Part shown: in pieces, positions 49,641 through 58,948 of the stretch
Position numbering within the stretch: the first letter of the stretch is position 1
Layout of the letters: every line of letters starts with the position of its first letter
From: JAIBJN01 sp963838795
GTDB lineage: Bacteria > Actinomycetota > Thermoleophilia > Gaiellales > Gaiellaceae
Assembly: GCA_963838795.1 (NCBI GenBank)
Contig: CAWISL010000011.1
Coordinates: 186,001 to 250,000, forward strand
Direction of reading: 5' to 3'
DNA length: 64,000 bases
Translations under genes and position numbers: made by a program
The notes under the pieces: model-generated
What the model was told of the DNA's origin: nothing
The model's database searches: none
What the model saw: only the letters and a program-made list of their open reading frames with translations

Positions 49641-50333
49641 GTGGAGCTCGCTCCAGGAATCGTGGCCGTGGGAGATCAGACCCGAGGCTGGGTGCGCGCG
49701 TTCCTCGTCGCCGACGGCAAGGACCTGACGCTGGTGGACTCTCTCGCGGACGCGCAGCCCTTTCAGATCCTGGCGGCGATCCGGCAGATGGGGCGCTCGG
49801 TCTCCGACGTCAAGCGGATCTGGGTCACACACGCGCACTTCTCCCACCTGTGCGGGCTGGCGGCCATGAAGGAGCTGAGCGGGGCGAAGGTGTGCTCGCA
49901 CCCCTACGAGGCGGACATCATCTCGGGAGACCGGAAGGCCCAGCGCGTGTCCATCGTGCCGAAGCCCCCCCTGAAGGCCTACATCCCCTTCCAGCTGGGG
50001 CTCGCGCTCGGTTTCGGGAAGCACCCGCCCTGCATCGTCGACGCGCCTCTCGCCGACAAGGACGAGGAGGGAGGTCTGGCCGTCGTCCATGCTCCCGGCC
50101 ACACGCCGGGGCACCTCGCGTTCTGGTCGGAGAAGCACAAGGTGCTGCTCTCGGGCGACGCCATCGTGACGTGGCCCGAGGAGGCGGCCGGTTGGGAGTC
50201 CTTCACGCTCAACGAGCGCGAGCGGCGCGCGTCGCTCGAGCGCATGGTCGAGCTTGCCCCCGAGAAGGTCGGCGTCGGCCACGGCGACCCGATTCTCGAG
50301 CGGGCAGAGGAACGTCTGGACCGCCTGCTCTAG
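49641..50333 (+). CDS. Metallo-beta-lactamase-fold protein with altered zinc motif
   Basis: The product has 230 residues from GTG at 49641; the start is not certain. The fold pattern is complete: VTHAHFSHLCG (64-71), APGHTPGHLAFW, LLSGDAIV and VGVGHGDP. The normal HxHxDH is H64-A-H66-F-S68-H69 here, so the Asp that holds the second zinc is Ser. The metal site may be mononuclear or hold iron, or the enzyme may be weakened. Reaction unknown. It is divergent from the dioxygenase-like gene. Confidence 0.82.
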   Translation: MELAPGIVAVGDQTRGWVRAFLVADGKDLTLVDSLADAQPFQILAAIRQMGRSVSDVKRIWVTHAHFSHLCGLAAMKELSGAKVCSHPYEADIISGDRKAQRVSIVPKPPLKAYIPFQLGLALGFGKHPPCIVDAPLADKDEEGGLAVVHAPGHTPGHLAFWSEKHKVLLSGDAIVTWPEEAAGWESFTLNERERRASLERMVELAPEKVGVGHGDPILERAEERLDRLL

Positions 50334-50404
50334 ACTCGATCGACCATGTCCCAACTGCGGTAGGACGGGGCCCGCGAGGCCGGCCTCGCGCCGCGTGGAG
50401 AGCA

Positions 50405-53400
50405 TTGAAGGAAGCGAGATCCCCTTCGCAAACGCGCAAGACGGTCACCGTCGTCTTCTCCGACGTCGCCGGGTCGACGCGGCTCGGCTCGGAGCTCGAC
50501 CCGGAGGCGGTCCGCAACATCATGTCGCGCTACTTCGAGGCGGCCTCTCGAGCGCTCCAGCGCCACGGGGGCACCGTGGAGAAGTTCATCGGCGACGCCG
50601 TCATGGCCGTCTTCGGAATCCCCGCCGTTCACGAGGACGACGCGCTCCGTGCCGTTCGGGCCGTGGTCGAGATGCGCGATGCCGTCGACGAGCTCAACCG
50701 CGAGCTCGAGCAGGAGCAGGGCCTGCAGCTGCGCCTGCGCACGGGCGTGAACACCGGCGAGGTCGTGGCCGGTGACCCCGCTGACGGGCAGACTCTCGTG
50801 ACGGGGGACACGGTGAACGTCGCCGCCCGTCTCGAGCAGGCGGCAGGGCCCGGGGAGATCCTGATCGGCGAGGTGACCCACCGGCTCGTGAAGGATGCCG
50901 TTCGGGCTGAGCCGACGGGCCCGCTCACGCTCAAGGGCAAGGACGACGGCGTGCGCTCCTGGCGTCTGCTCGAGGTCGTCGAAGGCGCGCCCGGGCTGGC
51001 GCGCAGTCCGGACTCCCCGCTCGTCGGGCGCCGCACCGAGCTCGCGCGACTTCTGGAGGCCTTCGAGCGGGTGGTCGGGGACGCGACGCCCTCTCTCTTC
51101 ACGGTGCTGGGCGGAGCGGGCCTCGGGAAGTCGCGCCTCGCGAGGGAGGTCGAAGCCTCCCTGGAGGACGTCGCCCGGGTGCTAACGGGTCGCTGCCTCC
51201 CGTACGGCGACGGCATCACCTACTGGCCGCTCTTCGAGATCCTCCGCGACCTCGTGGGCGAGGACGAGGACCCGCGTCCGGCGATCGCGCGTCTCGTGGC
51301 GGGGCGGGAGGGCGCCGAGGCGATCGCCGAGCGGATCGCCGGCGTGCTCGGCCACTCGACCCAGGCGAGCTCGGCAGAGGAGACGTCCTGGGCCGTCCGG
51401 AAGCTCTTCGAGGCGCTCGCACAGGAGCGTCCCCTGGTGGTGGTGTTCGAAGACCTGCACTGGGCCGAGCCGACGCTGCTCGACATGATCGAGCACATTG
51501 CGGACTGGTCGCGCGAGGCGCCGGTCTTCATCCTGTGCCTCGCCCGTCCGGAGCTGCTCGAAAAGCGGGATCGCTGGGGAGGCGCGCCCGCGGCCTCGAT
51601 GGTGCTCGAGCCACTCACGGCGGACGAATCGGGGGCGCTCATCGAGAGCCTGCAGGGCGTGACGGAGCTGACTCACGAGACGCGCCGGCGGATCGCCGAA
51701 ACGGCGGAAGGCAACCCGCTGTACGTCGAGCAGATGGTCGCGATGCTCGCGGAGGGGGAGCCGCTGGAGGGGCCGCTCGAGATCCCGCCGACGATCCAGG
51801 GCCTTCTCGCCGCGCGCCTCGACCGGCTCAGCACCGGCGAGCGGGCGGTGATCGAGCGGGCGTGCGTCGTCGGCAAGCGCTTCTGGGCGGCGGCCGTCGC
51901 CGACCTCTCCGAGGAGAGCGCCCAGGGATCCGTGCAGGCGAATCTGGAGCTCCTCGTTCGCAAGGACTTCATCGGCCCCGACCGCTCCGTCGTGCCGGGG
52001 GAGGAGGGATACCGGTTTCGGCACCAGCTCATCCGTGACGCCGCCTACAAGGGGATCCCCAAGGGCGAGCGAGCCGGCCTCCACGAGGGCTTTGCCCGCT
52101 TGATCGAGGATCGAGCCGGCCCGAACATCGTCGAGGTCGAGGAGATCCTCGGCTATCACCTCGAGCAGGCGTTCCACTACCGCACGCAGCTGGGCCTGCC
52201 CGACGAGCGCACGGCCGCGCTCGCGGGCGAGGCGGCGGAGCGCCTGGCGAGAGCCGGCAGCCGCGCGCACGCGCGGGGAGACGCCGACGGCGCCTCCAAC
52301 CTGTTGGGCCGAGCCGCGGTGCTGTTGCCCGAGGAGGATCCTGCGCGGGCGGAGCTGCTCGGGACCTTGGGGTCGGCTCTCGTGCTCGCCGGGAGGTTCG
52401 CCGAGGCCGACGCAGTTCTGACGGAGGCAATCGCGGCCGGTGCCGCCTCCGGCAACCGCCGGCTGGAGCTCCACTCCGTCCTGGAGCGGGCGTTCCTCCG
52501 CGCCCTGACCGATCGAGAGGGGGTCGAGGAGCTGCGCCAGGTCGCGGAGCAAGCCCTGCCGGTGCTCGAGGAGCTCGGCGACGAGCTCGGCCTGGCGAAG
52601 GCGTGGCGGCGAATCGCGGACGTGCAATGGATGGTGAATCACTGGAGCGAGCAGGCCCAGGCGCTCGAGCAAGCGCTTGTTCACGCCGAGCGCGCCGGCG
52701 ACCAGCGTGAGGCCGCGGGCGCGCTCATGCGCCTGCCGATGTCCCTCTACTACGGGCCGATGCCGGTGGGCGAGGCCACGGCCCGTGCCGAAGCGATCCT
52801 CGAGCGAGCCCAGGGCGCCCGGGTCGTCCAGTCGACCGCGCTCGTCTGCCTGGCCGGCCTTCATGCGCAGTCGGGGCACTTCGAGGACGCTCGCCGGCTC
52901 CTTGCCCAGGGGCGCGCCATCTCGGACGAACTGGGCTTCCGCGTCTGGGTCGCGGGCTTCTCGCTGGCCGCCGGCGACATCGAGATGCTGGCCGATGACC
53001 CGGCCGCCGCCGAGCGCGAGCTTCGCCGCGGCTACGAGGCGCTCGAGGCCATGGGCGAGCGCGGGCTGCTCTCGACCGTCGCCGCCGAGCTGGCGCGGGC
53101 GGTCTGCGCGCAGGGCCGCTACGAGGAGGCCGAAGAGCTCACCAAGGTGAGCGAGGTGCTGGCGCGTCCGCTGGACGTCGCCGCTCAGATCTCGTGGCGC
53201 ACCGTGCGGGCGACGTGCGCCGCCGGGGGCGACGACCTCGCGGGAGCGGAGGCGTTGGCGCGCGACGCGCTCCACGCCGTCGAGCAGACGGACGACCTCA
53301 ATCGCCACGCGCGCGTCCTCTCCGATCTGGCGGCCGTCGTCCGGCGCGCCGGGCACGAAGCCGAATCGCGCTCGCTCGAGGAACGGGCGCTCGAGCTCTT

Positions 53401-53476
53401 CGAGCGCAGGGGCAACGTCGTCTCGGCCGAGAAGGCACGGAGCAAGCTCGGAGCGCGAGCGCAATCGCCACAATAG
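50405..53476 (+). CDS. Class III adenylate cyclase-ATPase-TPR regulator
   Basis: The product has 1023 residues; TTG at 50405 has GGAG upstream and is the likely start. The cyclase domain (about 12-190) keeps metal Asp20 (VVFSDVAGSTRL) and Asp64 (EKFIGDAVMAVFG) and GDTVNVAARL, so it looks active. An ATPase of the signal-transduction (STAND-like) type follows with Walker A GGAGLGKS and Walker B VVFEDLHWAEP. From about 560 to the end there are TPR-like helical repeats. No DNA-binding domain is seen. Such proteins are common in actinobacteria and link ligand or protein binding to cAMP synthesis; the signal is unknown. leuC follows after 4 nt. Confidence 0.9.
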   Translation: MKEARSPSQTRKTVTVVFSDVAGSTRLGSELDPEAVRNIMSRYFEAASRALQRHGGTVEKFIGDAVMAVFGIPAVHEDDALRAVRAVVEMRDAVDELNRELEQEQGLQLRLRTGVNTGEVVAGDPADGQTLVTGDTVNVAARLEQAAGPGEILIGEVTHRLVKDAVRAEPTGPLTLKGKDDGVRSWRLLEVVEGAPGLARSPDSPLVGRRTELARLLEAFERVVGDATPSLFTVLGGAGLGKSRLAREVEASLEDVARVLTGRCLPYGDGITYWPLFEILRDLVGEDEDPRPAIARLVAGREGAEAIAERIAGVLGHSTQASSAEETSWAVRKLFEALAQERPLVVVFEDLHWAEPTLLDMIEHIADWSREAPVFILCLARPELLEKRDRWGGAPAASMVLEPLTADESGALIESLQGVTELTHETRRRIAETAEGNPLYVEQMVAMLAEGEPLEGPLEIPPTIQGLLAARLDRLSTGERAVIERACVVGKRFWAAAVADLSEESAQGSVQANLELLVRKDFIGPDRSVVPGEEGYRFRHQLIRDAAYKGIPKGERAGLHEGFARLIEDRAGPNIVEVEEILGYHLEQAFHYRTQLGLPDERTAALAGEAAERLARAGSRAHARGDADGASNLLGRAAVLLPEEDPARAELLGTLGSALVLAGRFAEADAVLTEAIAAGAASGNRRLELHSVLERAFLRALTDREGVEELRQVAEQALPVLEELGDELGLAKAWRRIADVQWMVNHWSEQAQALEQALVHAERAGDQREAAGALMRLPMSLYYGPMPVGEATARAEAILERAQGARVVQSTALVCLAGLHAQSGHFEDARRLLAQGRAISDELGFRVWVAGFSLAAGDIEMLADDPAAAERELRRGYEALEAMGERGLLSTVAAELARAVCAQGRYEEAEELTKVSEVLARPLDVAAQISWRTVRATCAAGGDDLAGAEALARDALHAVEQTDDLNRHARVLSDLAAVVRRAGHEAESRSLEERALELFERRGNVVSAEKARSKLGARAQSPQ

Positions 53477-53480
53477 GTGG

Positions 53481-54887
53481 ATGGGGAAGACGCTCTTCGA
53501 GCGCGTATGGGAGGCGCACGTCGTCGCCGAGCCCGACGGCGAGGCGCCGCTGCTCTACGTCGATCTCCACCTCGTCCACGAGGTGACGTCGCCGCAGGCC
53601 TTCGAGGGCCTGCGCCTCGCCGGTCGCCCAGTCCGAAGGCCGGAGCTCACGCTTGCGACGATGGACCACAACGTCCCCACGGACCACCGGCCGGCTGACG
53701 ACCTCGCCGCGGCCCAGCTCGAGGCGCTTCGCAGCAACTGCGCGGAGTTCGGCGTCCCGCTCTTCGCGACCGGAAGCGGGCGCGAGGGGATCGTGCACGT
53801 GATCGGGCCGGAGCTGGGCCTCTCCCAGCCTGGGATGACGATCGTCTGCGGCGACAGCCACACCTCGACGCACGGGGCGCTCGGGGCGCTCGCATTCGGC
53901 ATCGGCACCTCCGAGGTCGAGCACGTGCTGGCCACACAGACCCTGCCTCAGCGACGGCCGAAGACGATGCTCCTCGACTTTGCCGGCTCACTGCCGCTCG
54001 GCGTCACCGCCAAGGACGCCATTCTGAGCGCGATCGGCCGGATCGGCATCGCCGGAGGCGCCGGGTACGTCGTCGAATATGCGGGCGAGGTAATCCGCCG
54101 CCTGCCGATGTCCGGACGCATGACCATCTGCAACATGTCCATCGAGGCGGGGGCGCGTGCCGGGATGATCGCTCCCGACGACACGACGTTCGCATTCCTC
54201 GAGGGCCGCCCGGCCGCGCCGAAGGGCGCCGAGTGGGAGCGCGCGCTGGACCGCTGGCGCACCCTTCCCTCCGACCCGGGCGCGGCATACGATCGGGTGG
54301 TGGAGCTCGACGTGGGCGGGCTCGCGCCGCAGGTCAGCTGGGGGACAAACCCGGGCATGGTCGTCTCCGTCGACGGCGTCGTGCCGGATCCCTCGGACAT
54401 CGCCGACCCGGCGGAGCGTGAGGCCGTCGAGCGGGCGCTCGCCTACATGGCGCTCGCGCCGGGAACGCCCATCCAGGAGATCGAGGTCGATCGCGTCTTC
54501 ATCGGCTCCTGCACCAACGCGCGCGTCGAGGACCTACGCGAGGCAGCCTCGGTCGTCGCCGGGAAGCGCGTCCATGCGCGTGTGCGTGCGCTGGTTGTCC
54601 CGGGCTCGGCCGGGGTCAAGCGCCAGGCCGAGGAGGAGGGGCTCGACCGAATCTTCGAAGCCGCCGGGTTCGAGTGGCGCCGCGCCGGCTGCTCCATGTG
54701 CCTTGGCATGAACCCCGACATCCTCCAGCCCGGCGAGCGGTGCGCCTCCACCTCGAACCGGAACTTCGAAGGGCGCCAGGGCCGTGGCGGGCGGACGCAC
54801 CTCGTTAGCCCGGCGATGGCAGCAGCGACCGCGCTCGCCGGCCACTTCGTGGACGTGCGCGAGCTCGCCCCGGAGCCGGTCGCGTGA
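53481..54887 (+). CDS. leuC: 3-isopropylmalate dehydratase, large subunit
   Basis: The product has 468 residues. Iron-sulfur ligands are in GSCTNAR and in CSMC (GCSMCLGMNPD); CGDSHTSTHGALG, NMSIEAGARAG and RCASTSNRNFEGRQG are the aconitase-family markers. It isomerises 2-isopropylmalate in leucine synthesis with LeuD. The start is 4 nt after the cyclase stop, and the stop overlaps the leuD start. Confidence 0.97.
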   Translation: MGKTLFERVWEAHVVAEPDGEAPLLYVDLHLVHEVTSPQAFEGLRLAGRPVRRPELTLATMDHNVPTDHRPADDLAAAQLEALRSNCAEFGVPLFATGSGREGIVHVIGPELGLSQPGMTIVCGDSHTSTHGALGALAFGIGTSEVEHVLATQTLPQRRPKTMLLDFAGSLPLGVTAKDAILSAIGRIGIAGGAGYVVEYAGEVIRRLPMSGRMTICNMSIEAGARAGMIAPDDTTFAFLEGRPAAPKGAEWERALDRWRTLPSDPGAAYDRVVELDVGGLAPQVSWGTNPGMVVSVDGVVPDPSDIADPAEREAVERALAYMALAPGTPIQEIEVDRVFIGSCTNARVEDLREAASVVAGKRVHARVRALVVPGSAGVKRQAEEEGLDRIFEAAGFEWRRAGCSMCLGMNPDILQPGERCASTSNRNFEGRQGRGGRTHLVSPAMAAATALAGHFVDVRELAPEPVA

Positions 54888-55453
54888 GGCCCTTCCGCCG
54901 GACGACCGGACGGGTTGCGGTGCTCGACCGTGCCGACGTCGACACCGACCAGATCGTCCCGAAGCAGTTCCTGAAGCGGATCGAGCGGACCGGGTTCGGC
55001 GAGTTCCTCTTTTTCGACTGGGCGCAGGAGCCGGGCTTCGAGCTCAACCGCCCCGAGGCCGAGGGGGCGGCCATCCTCGTCACGGGGCGGAACTTCGGCT
55101 GCGGCTCCTCCCGCGAGCACGCCGCCTGGGCGCTGCAGGACTACGGCTTCGAGGCGATCGTGGCGCCCTCGTTCGGCGACATCTTCCGAACGAACTCGCT
55201 GAAGATCGGGCTGCTCACGGTGGCGCTGCCCGAGGACGAGGTGCGGGAGCTGATGGCGGCGGGCTCGGGCGCCGAGCTGACCGTCGACCTGGAGGAGCAG
55301 ATCGTCGGCCCGTACCGCTTCGAGCTCGACGCCTTCGACCGGCGCCGCCTGCTCGAGGGCCTCGACGACATCGCGCTCACGCTTCGTCACGAGCCCGAGA
55401 TCGCGGCGTTCGAGGCCGAGCGCCCCGCGACTATCGCGACGACAACGCTCTAA
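54884..55453 (+). CDS. leuD: 3-isopropylmalate dehydratase, small subunit
   Basis: The product has 189 residues. DTDQIVPKQFLKRI and GRNFGCGSSREHAAWAL are the LeuD signatures. GTG at 54884 overlaps leuC. Its last 23 nt overlap the convergent leuB, so the two 3' ends are complementary. Confidence 0.96.
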   Translation: MRPFRRTTGRVAVLDRADVDTDQIVPKQFLKRIERTGFGEFLFFDWAQEPGFELNRPEAEGAAILVTGRNFGCGSSREHAAWALQDYGFEAIVAPSFGDIFRTNSLKIGLLTVALPEDEVRELMAAGSGAELTVDLEEQIVGPYRFELDAFDRRRLLEGLDDIALTLRHEPEIAAFEAERPATIATTTL

Positions 55454-56414
55454 GGACGGCGTCCGCGAAGTCGGTGGTCGTCGCCCGACCGCCGAGGTCT
55501 GGGGTCGGCGCGGACGTGAGCGCCGCGTCTACGGCCGCCTCCAGCCGGATCGCCTCGGCGGGCTCGTCGAGCCCGTACGCGAGCATCAGCGCAGCCGAGC
55601 GCAGCATGGCCGCCGGGTTGGCGATACCCCGGCCGGCGATATCGGGAGCGGAGCCGTGCACCGGCTCGAAGATGCCGGGCCTCCCCTCGCCGAGGCTGGC
55701 CGAGCCGGCCAGCCCGAGCCCGCCGGTGACGCCGGCGGCGACGTCGGAGAGGATGTCGCCGAAGGTGTTCTCGGTGAGGATGACGTCGAAGCGCTCGGGC
55801 GCGAGCACGAGCTGCATCCCGCAGTTGTCCACGAGCATGTGCTCGAGCTCGACGTCGGGATAGTCCGCTGCGAGGCCGCTCACCGTCTCCCGCCAAAGTC
55901 GCGACGTGTCGAGGATGTTCGCCTTGTCGACCGAGGTGACGTGCCGGCGCCTGGTGCGCGCCAGCTCGAACCCGCGCCGCGCAATCCGCTCGATCTGGTC
56001 GGGGCGGTACTCCATCGTGTCGAAGACGGTTCCGTCCTCGCGAACGCCGCGGGCGCCGTAGTAGAGCCCTCCGACCAGCTCGCGGACCACGAGCAGGTCG
56101 ACCTCGTCGCTCCGGGCCGGGCGGAGGTTCGCGTAGACGTCGAGCTCGGCGCGCAGGCGGATGAGGCCCTGCTCGGGCCGAACTGCGGCGCCGTCGAACT
56201 CCGGCGCGCCGACCGCGCCCATGAGCACGGCATCGGCGGCGCGGGCGGCGGCGAGCGTCTCGTCCGGAAGCGGGTTGCCGGCCACGTGGATGGCCGCGCC
56301 CCCGAAGGGGTGTTCCTCCAGCTCGAGGCCGAGCGGGAGCTCCCGGAGGACCCGGGCGGCGGCCCCAGCGACCTCGGGGCCGATGCCGTCGCCGGGAAGG
56401 AGCGCGATTCTCAC
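55431..56414 (-). CDS. leuB: 3-isopropylmalate dehydrogenase
   Basis: The product has 327 residues, somewhat short for LeuB (about 345-360). It opens with the expected IALLPGDGIGPEVAGAA and has the ENTFGDILSDVAAGVTGGLG and FEPVHGSAPDIAGRGIANP motifs of the decarboxylating dehydrogenases, with VTSVDKANIL before them. It oxidises 3-isopropylmalate to the keto acid in leucine synthesis. It ends the minus-strand amino-acid run and is separated from leuCD, which face it. Confidence 0.95.
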   Translation of the reverse strand: MRIALLPGDGIGPEVAGAAARVLRELPLGLELEEHPFGGAAIHVAGNPLPDETLAAARAADAVLMGAVGAPEFDGAAVRPEQGLIRLRAELDVYANLRPARSDEVDLLVVRELVGGLYYGARGVREDGTVFDTMEYRPDQIERIARRGFELARTRRRHVTSVDKANILDTSRLWRETVSGLAADYPDVELEHMLVDNCGMQLVLAPERFDVILTENTFGDILSDVAAGVTGGLGLAGSASLGEGRPGIFEPVHGSAPDIAGRGIANPAAMLRSAALMLAYGLDEPAEAIRLEAAVDAALTSAPTPDLGGRATTTDFADAVLRALSSR

Positions 56415-58117
56415 AGCGGCGAGCGGGTGACTGCGCCCTCGGAGGCCGACGAGACGAGCGCCGCGTACTTGGCGAAGACACCCGTGACGTAGCGAGGCTC
56501 CGGGGAGCGCCAGTCGACGAGCCGTGCGGCCACTTCGTCGTCGGCGAGCTCGACGCGGAGCTCGCGGGCCTCGACGTCCACGACCACGACGTCCCCCTCT
56601 TGAAGGGCGGCGAGCGGGCCCCCTCTCACGGCCTCGGGCGAGACGTGCCCGACCATCAGCCCGTGGGTGGCGCCGGAGAAGCGCCCGTCCGTGACGAGGG
56701 CGACCTCGTCGCCGAGCCCCTCGCCGACGAGGGCGGCCGTGACGTGGAGCATCTCGCGCATGCCCGGCCCGCCGGCGGGGCCTTCGTAGCGAATGACGAC
56801 GACGTCCCCGGCTTCGATCGTCCGCGCCTTCACGGCCGCGAAGCAGGCCTCCTCCGAGTCGAAGACCCTCGCCGGTCCCCGGTGGAGCAGGCGCTCGTGG
56901 CCGGCCAGCTTGACGACGGATCCTTCGGGGGCGAGGTTTCCGTAGAGGATGGCGAGGCCCCCGGTGGGCTTCAGCGGCGTCTCGATCGGGACGACGACCT
57001 CCTGGCCGGGCAGCTCCACCACGCTGGCGGCGATCTCCCCCAGCGAGCGGCCGTCGACGTTCGGGGCGCCCGCGTGCACCAGCTCCCGCTTGAGGAGCTC
57101 GCGCGCCACGAGGGCGACGCCGCCAGCCTCGTAGACGTCCGTCGCGACGAAGCGGCCTCCCGGCTTGAGGCTCGCGACGACGGGGGTGCGGGCGGCGATG
57201 CGGTCGAAGTCGTCGATCGAGAGTGGGATCTCGAGCTCGCGGGCGATGGCGAGCAGATGCAGCACGCCGTTCGTCGAGCCGCCCGTCGCCGCGATCGAGG
57301 CGATCGCGTTCTCGAGTGCCTCGCGCGTGATCACGTCGGACGGTCGTACGTCACGGCGCAGGAGATCCATGACCAGCCTTCCCGCCTCCTCGGCCGCCTC
57401 GTTCTTCGCCGGCTCGAGAGCCGGGATTCCGTTCAGCCCCGCCGGGCTGATGCCGAGGAACTCGAGCGCCGTCGACATCGTGTTGGCGGTGAACTGGCCG
57501 CCGCAGGCCCCCGCGCCCGGGCAGGCGACGCCCTCGAGCTCATGCAGCTCCTCGCCGGTCATCCTCCCGACCGCGTGGGCTCCGACGGCTTCGAAGACGT
57601 CCTGGATGGTGACGTCGCGCCCGCGGAACCGGCCGGGCGCGATGGAGCCGTTGTAGAGCACGAGCCCGGGGAGGTCGAGGCGCGCAAGCGCCATCACCGC
57701 GGCCGGAATCGTCTTGTCGCAGCCAACGAGGCAGACGAGGCCGTCGAGCAGGTGGCCACGGGCGACGAGCTCGATCGAGTCGGCGATCACCTCGCGCGAG
57801 ACGAGGGAGGCGCGCATGCCCTCGGTGCCCATCGAGACGCCGTCGCTCACGGAGATCGTGTTGAACTCCATCGGCGTCCCGCCGGCTGCGCGGACCCCGG
57901 CCTTCACATGCTTGGCGAGCTCGCGCTGGTTGAAGTTGCAGGGCATCGTCTCGATCCAGGTCGTGGCGACGCCGATCAGCGGCCGCGCGAGGTCGTCGTC
58001 CGTGAGCCCGATCCCCTTCAGCATGGCGCGCGCGGGGGCGCGCTCGGGGCCGTCGGTGAGCGCGGCGCTGCGCCGCTTGGCGGGATCCGAGGGGCGGTCG
58101 TACGGGTCTGGGCTCAT
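56411..58117 (-). CDS. ilvD: Dihydroxy-acid dehydratase
   Basis: The product has 568 residues. Iron-sulfur ligands Cys60 (ETMPCNFNQ), Cys133 (VGCDKTIP) and Cys205 (PGAGACGGQFTANTM) are present. It dehydrates dihydroxy-acids in valine, isoleucine and leucine synthesis. ATG overlaps the thrB end, and its stop overlaps leuB by 4 bp. Confidence 0.97.
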   Translation of the reverse strand: MSPDPYDRPSDPAKRRSAALTDGPERAPARAMLKGIGLTDDDLARPLIGVATTWIETMPCNFNQRELAKHVKAGVRAAGGTPMEFNTISVSDGVSMGTEGMRASLVSREVIADSIELVARGHLLDGLVCLVGCDKTIPAAVMALARLDLPGLVLYNGSIAPGRFRGRDVTIQDVFEAVGAHAVGRMTGEELHELEGVACPGAGACGGQFTANTMSTALEFLGISPAGLNGIPALEPAKNEAAEEAGRLVMDLLRRDVRPSDVITREALENAIASIAATGGSTNGVLHLLAIARELEIPLSIDDFDRIAARTPVVASLKPGGRFVATDVYEAGGVALVARELLKRELVHAGAPNVDGRSLGEIAASVVELPGQEVVVPIETPLKPTGGLAILYGNLAPEGSVVKLAGHERLLHRGPARVFDSEEACFAAVKARTIEAGDVVVIRYEGPAGGPGMREMLHVTAALVGEGLGDEVALVTDGRFSGATHGLMVGHVSPEAVRGGPLAALQEGDVVVVDVEARELRVELADDEVAARLVDWRSPEPRYVTGVFAKYAALVSSASEGAVTRSPL

Positions 58118-58929
58118 CTGAGGAGCTCAGCTCCTTTCGGCGAGGTCGAGAGCCAGAGCACCTCGACGTCGGGATATCGGTTGGAGAGCTCGACCGAGCA
58201 GTCCTCCGCCTGGTGCGGCCGCGCCCAGACGATCACGGTCGGGCCCGAGCCCGAGATGGTCGCGCCGAGCGCACCCGCGGGCGGCTCCTGGCGCACCTCT
58301 TCGAGCAACGGCGCGTGCTCGGCGCGGTAGGGCTCGTGGAGCCGGTCGTTCAACGCGGCCGCGAAGATCACCTCCGAGCGGGCCGCTAGGCCCGCGCCGA
58401 GGAGGGCGGAGCGGCCGACGGAAAACACCGCGTCGCCGAAGGCGACCTGCTCGGGGAGCGCGGCCCGCGCCGCTGCAGTGGCGACCGTCGTCTCGGGAAC
58501 GAGGGCGATCGGGACAGCGGGGACGCTGTCGGCGACGCGGTGGATGGCGCCTCCGGACGTCAGGCACGCGCCGCCGGCAAGGGCGGCGGCCAGGTTGTCG
58601 GCGTGCCCCTCGAGCCGGGCTCCCTCGCGGAGCAGCCACTCCGGATCAGGCTCGCGGCCGGCGACGTGGGCGGCGGCGACGAGGCCGAGGGCGATCACCG
58701 CCGCGCTCGACCCGAGCCCCCGCTCGCGCGGGATCCGGTCGAAGAACTCGAAGCGGAGGCCGTCGGCGGGGTCGATCAACTCGAAGGCCTGGATGCCGAG
58801 GTGTGCGCGGTCCGGCGTCCCGCCGTCGGAGACGACGACCTCGTTCCAGAGGTCGAGCGCGACCGCGGCGCAGTCGAACCCGGCGCCGAGGTTCGCCGTC
58901 GTGGCCGGCGCGCGGACGGAGATCTTCAC
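58114..58929 (-). CDS. thrB: Homoserine kinase
   Basis: The product has 271 residues. The GHMP-kinase start (VRAPATTANLGAGFDC) and the ATP loop RERGLGSSAAVIALGL are clear, with TISGSGPTVI near the end. It phosphorylates homoserine for threonine synthase, encoded just upstream in the run. Confidence 0.95.
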   Translation of the reverse strand: MKISVRAPATTANLGAGFDCAAVALDLWNEVVVSDGGTPDRAHLGIQAFELIDPADGLRFEFFDRIPRERGLGSSAAVIALGLVAAAHVAGREPDPEWLLREGARLEGHADNLAAALAGGACLTSGGAIHRVADSVPAVPIALVPETTVATAAARAALPEQVAFGDAVFSVGRSALLGAGLAARSEVIFAAALNDRLHEPYRAEHAPLLEEVRQEPPAGALGATISGSGPTVIVWARPHQAEDCSVELSNRYPDVEVLWLSTSPKGAELLR

Positions 58930-58948
58930 CCGGCGCTCCCCGGTGAGG

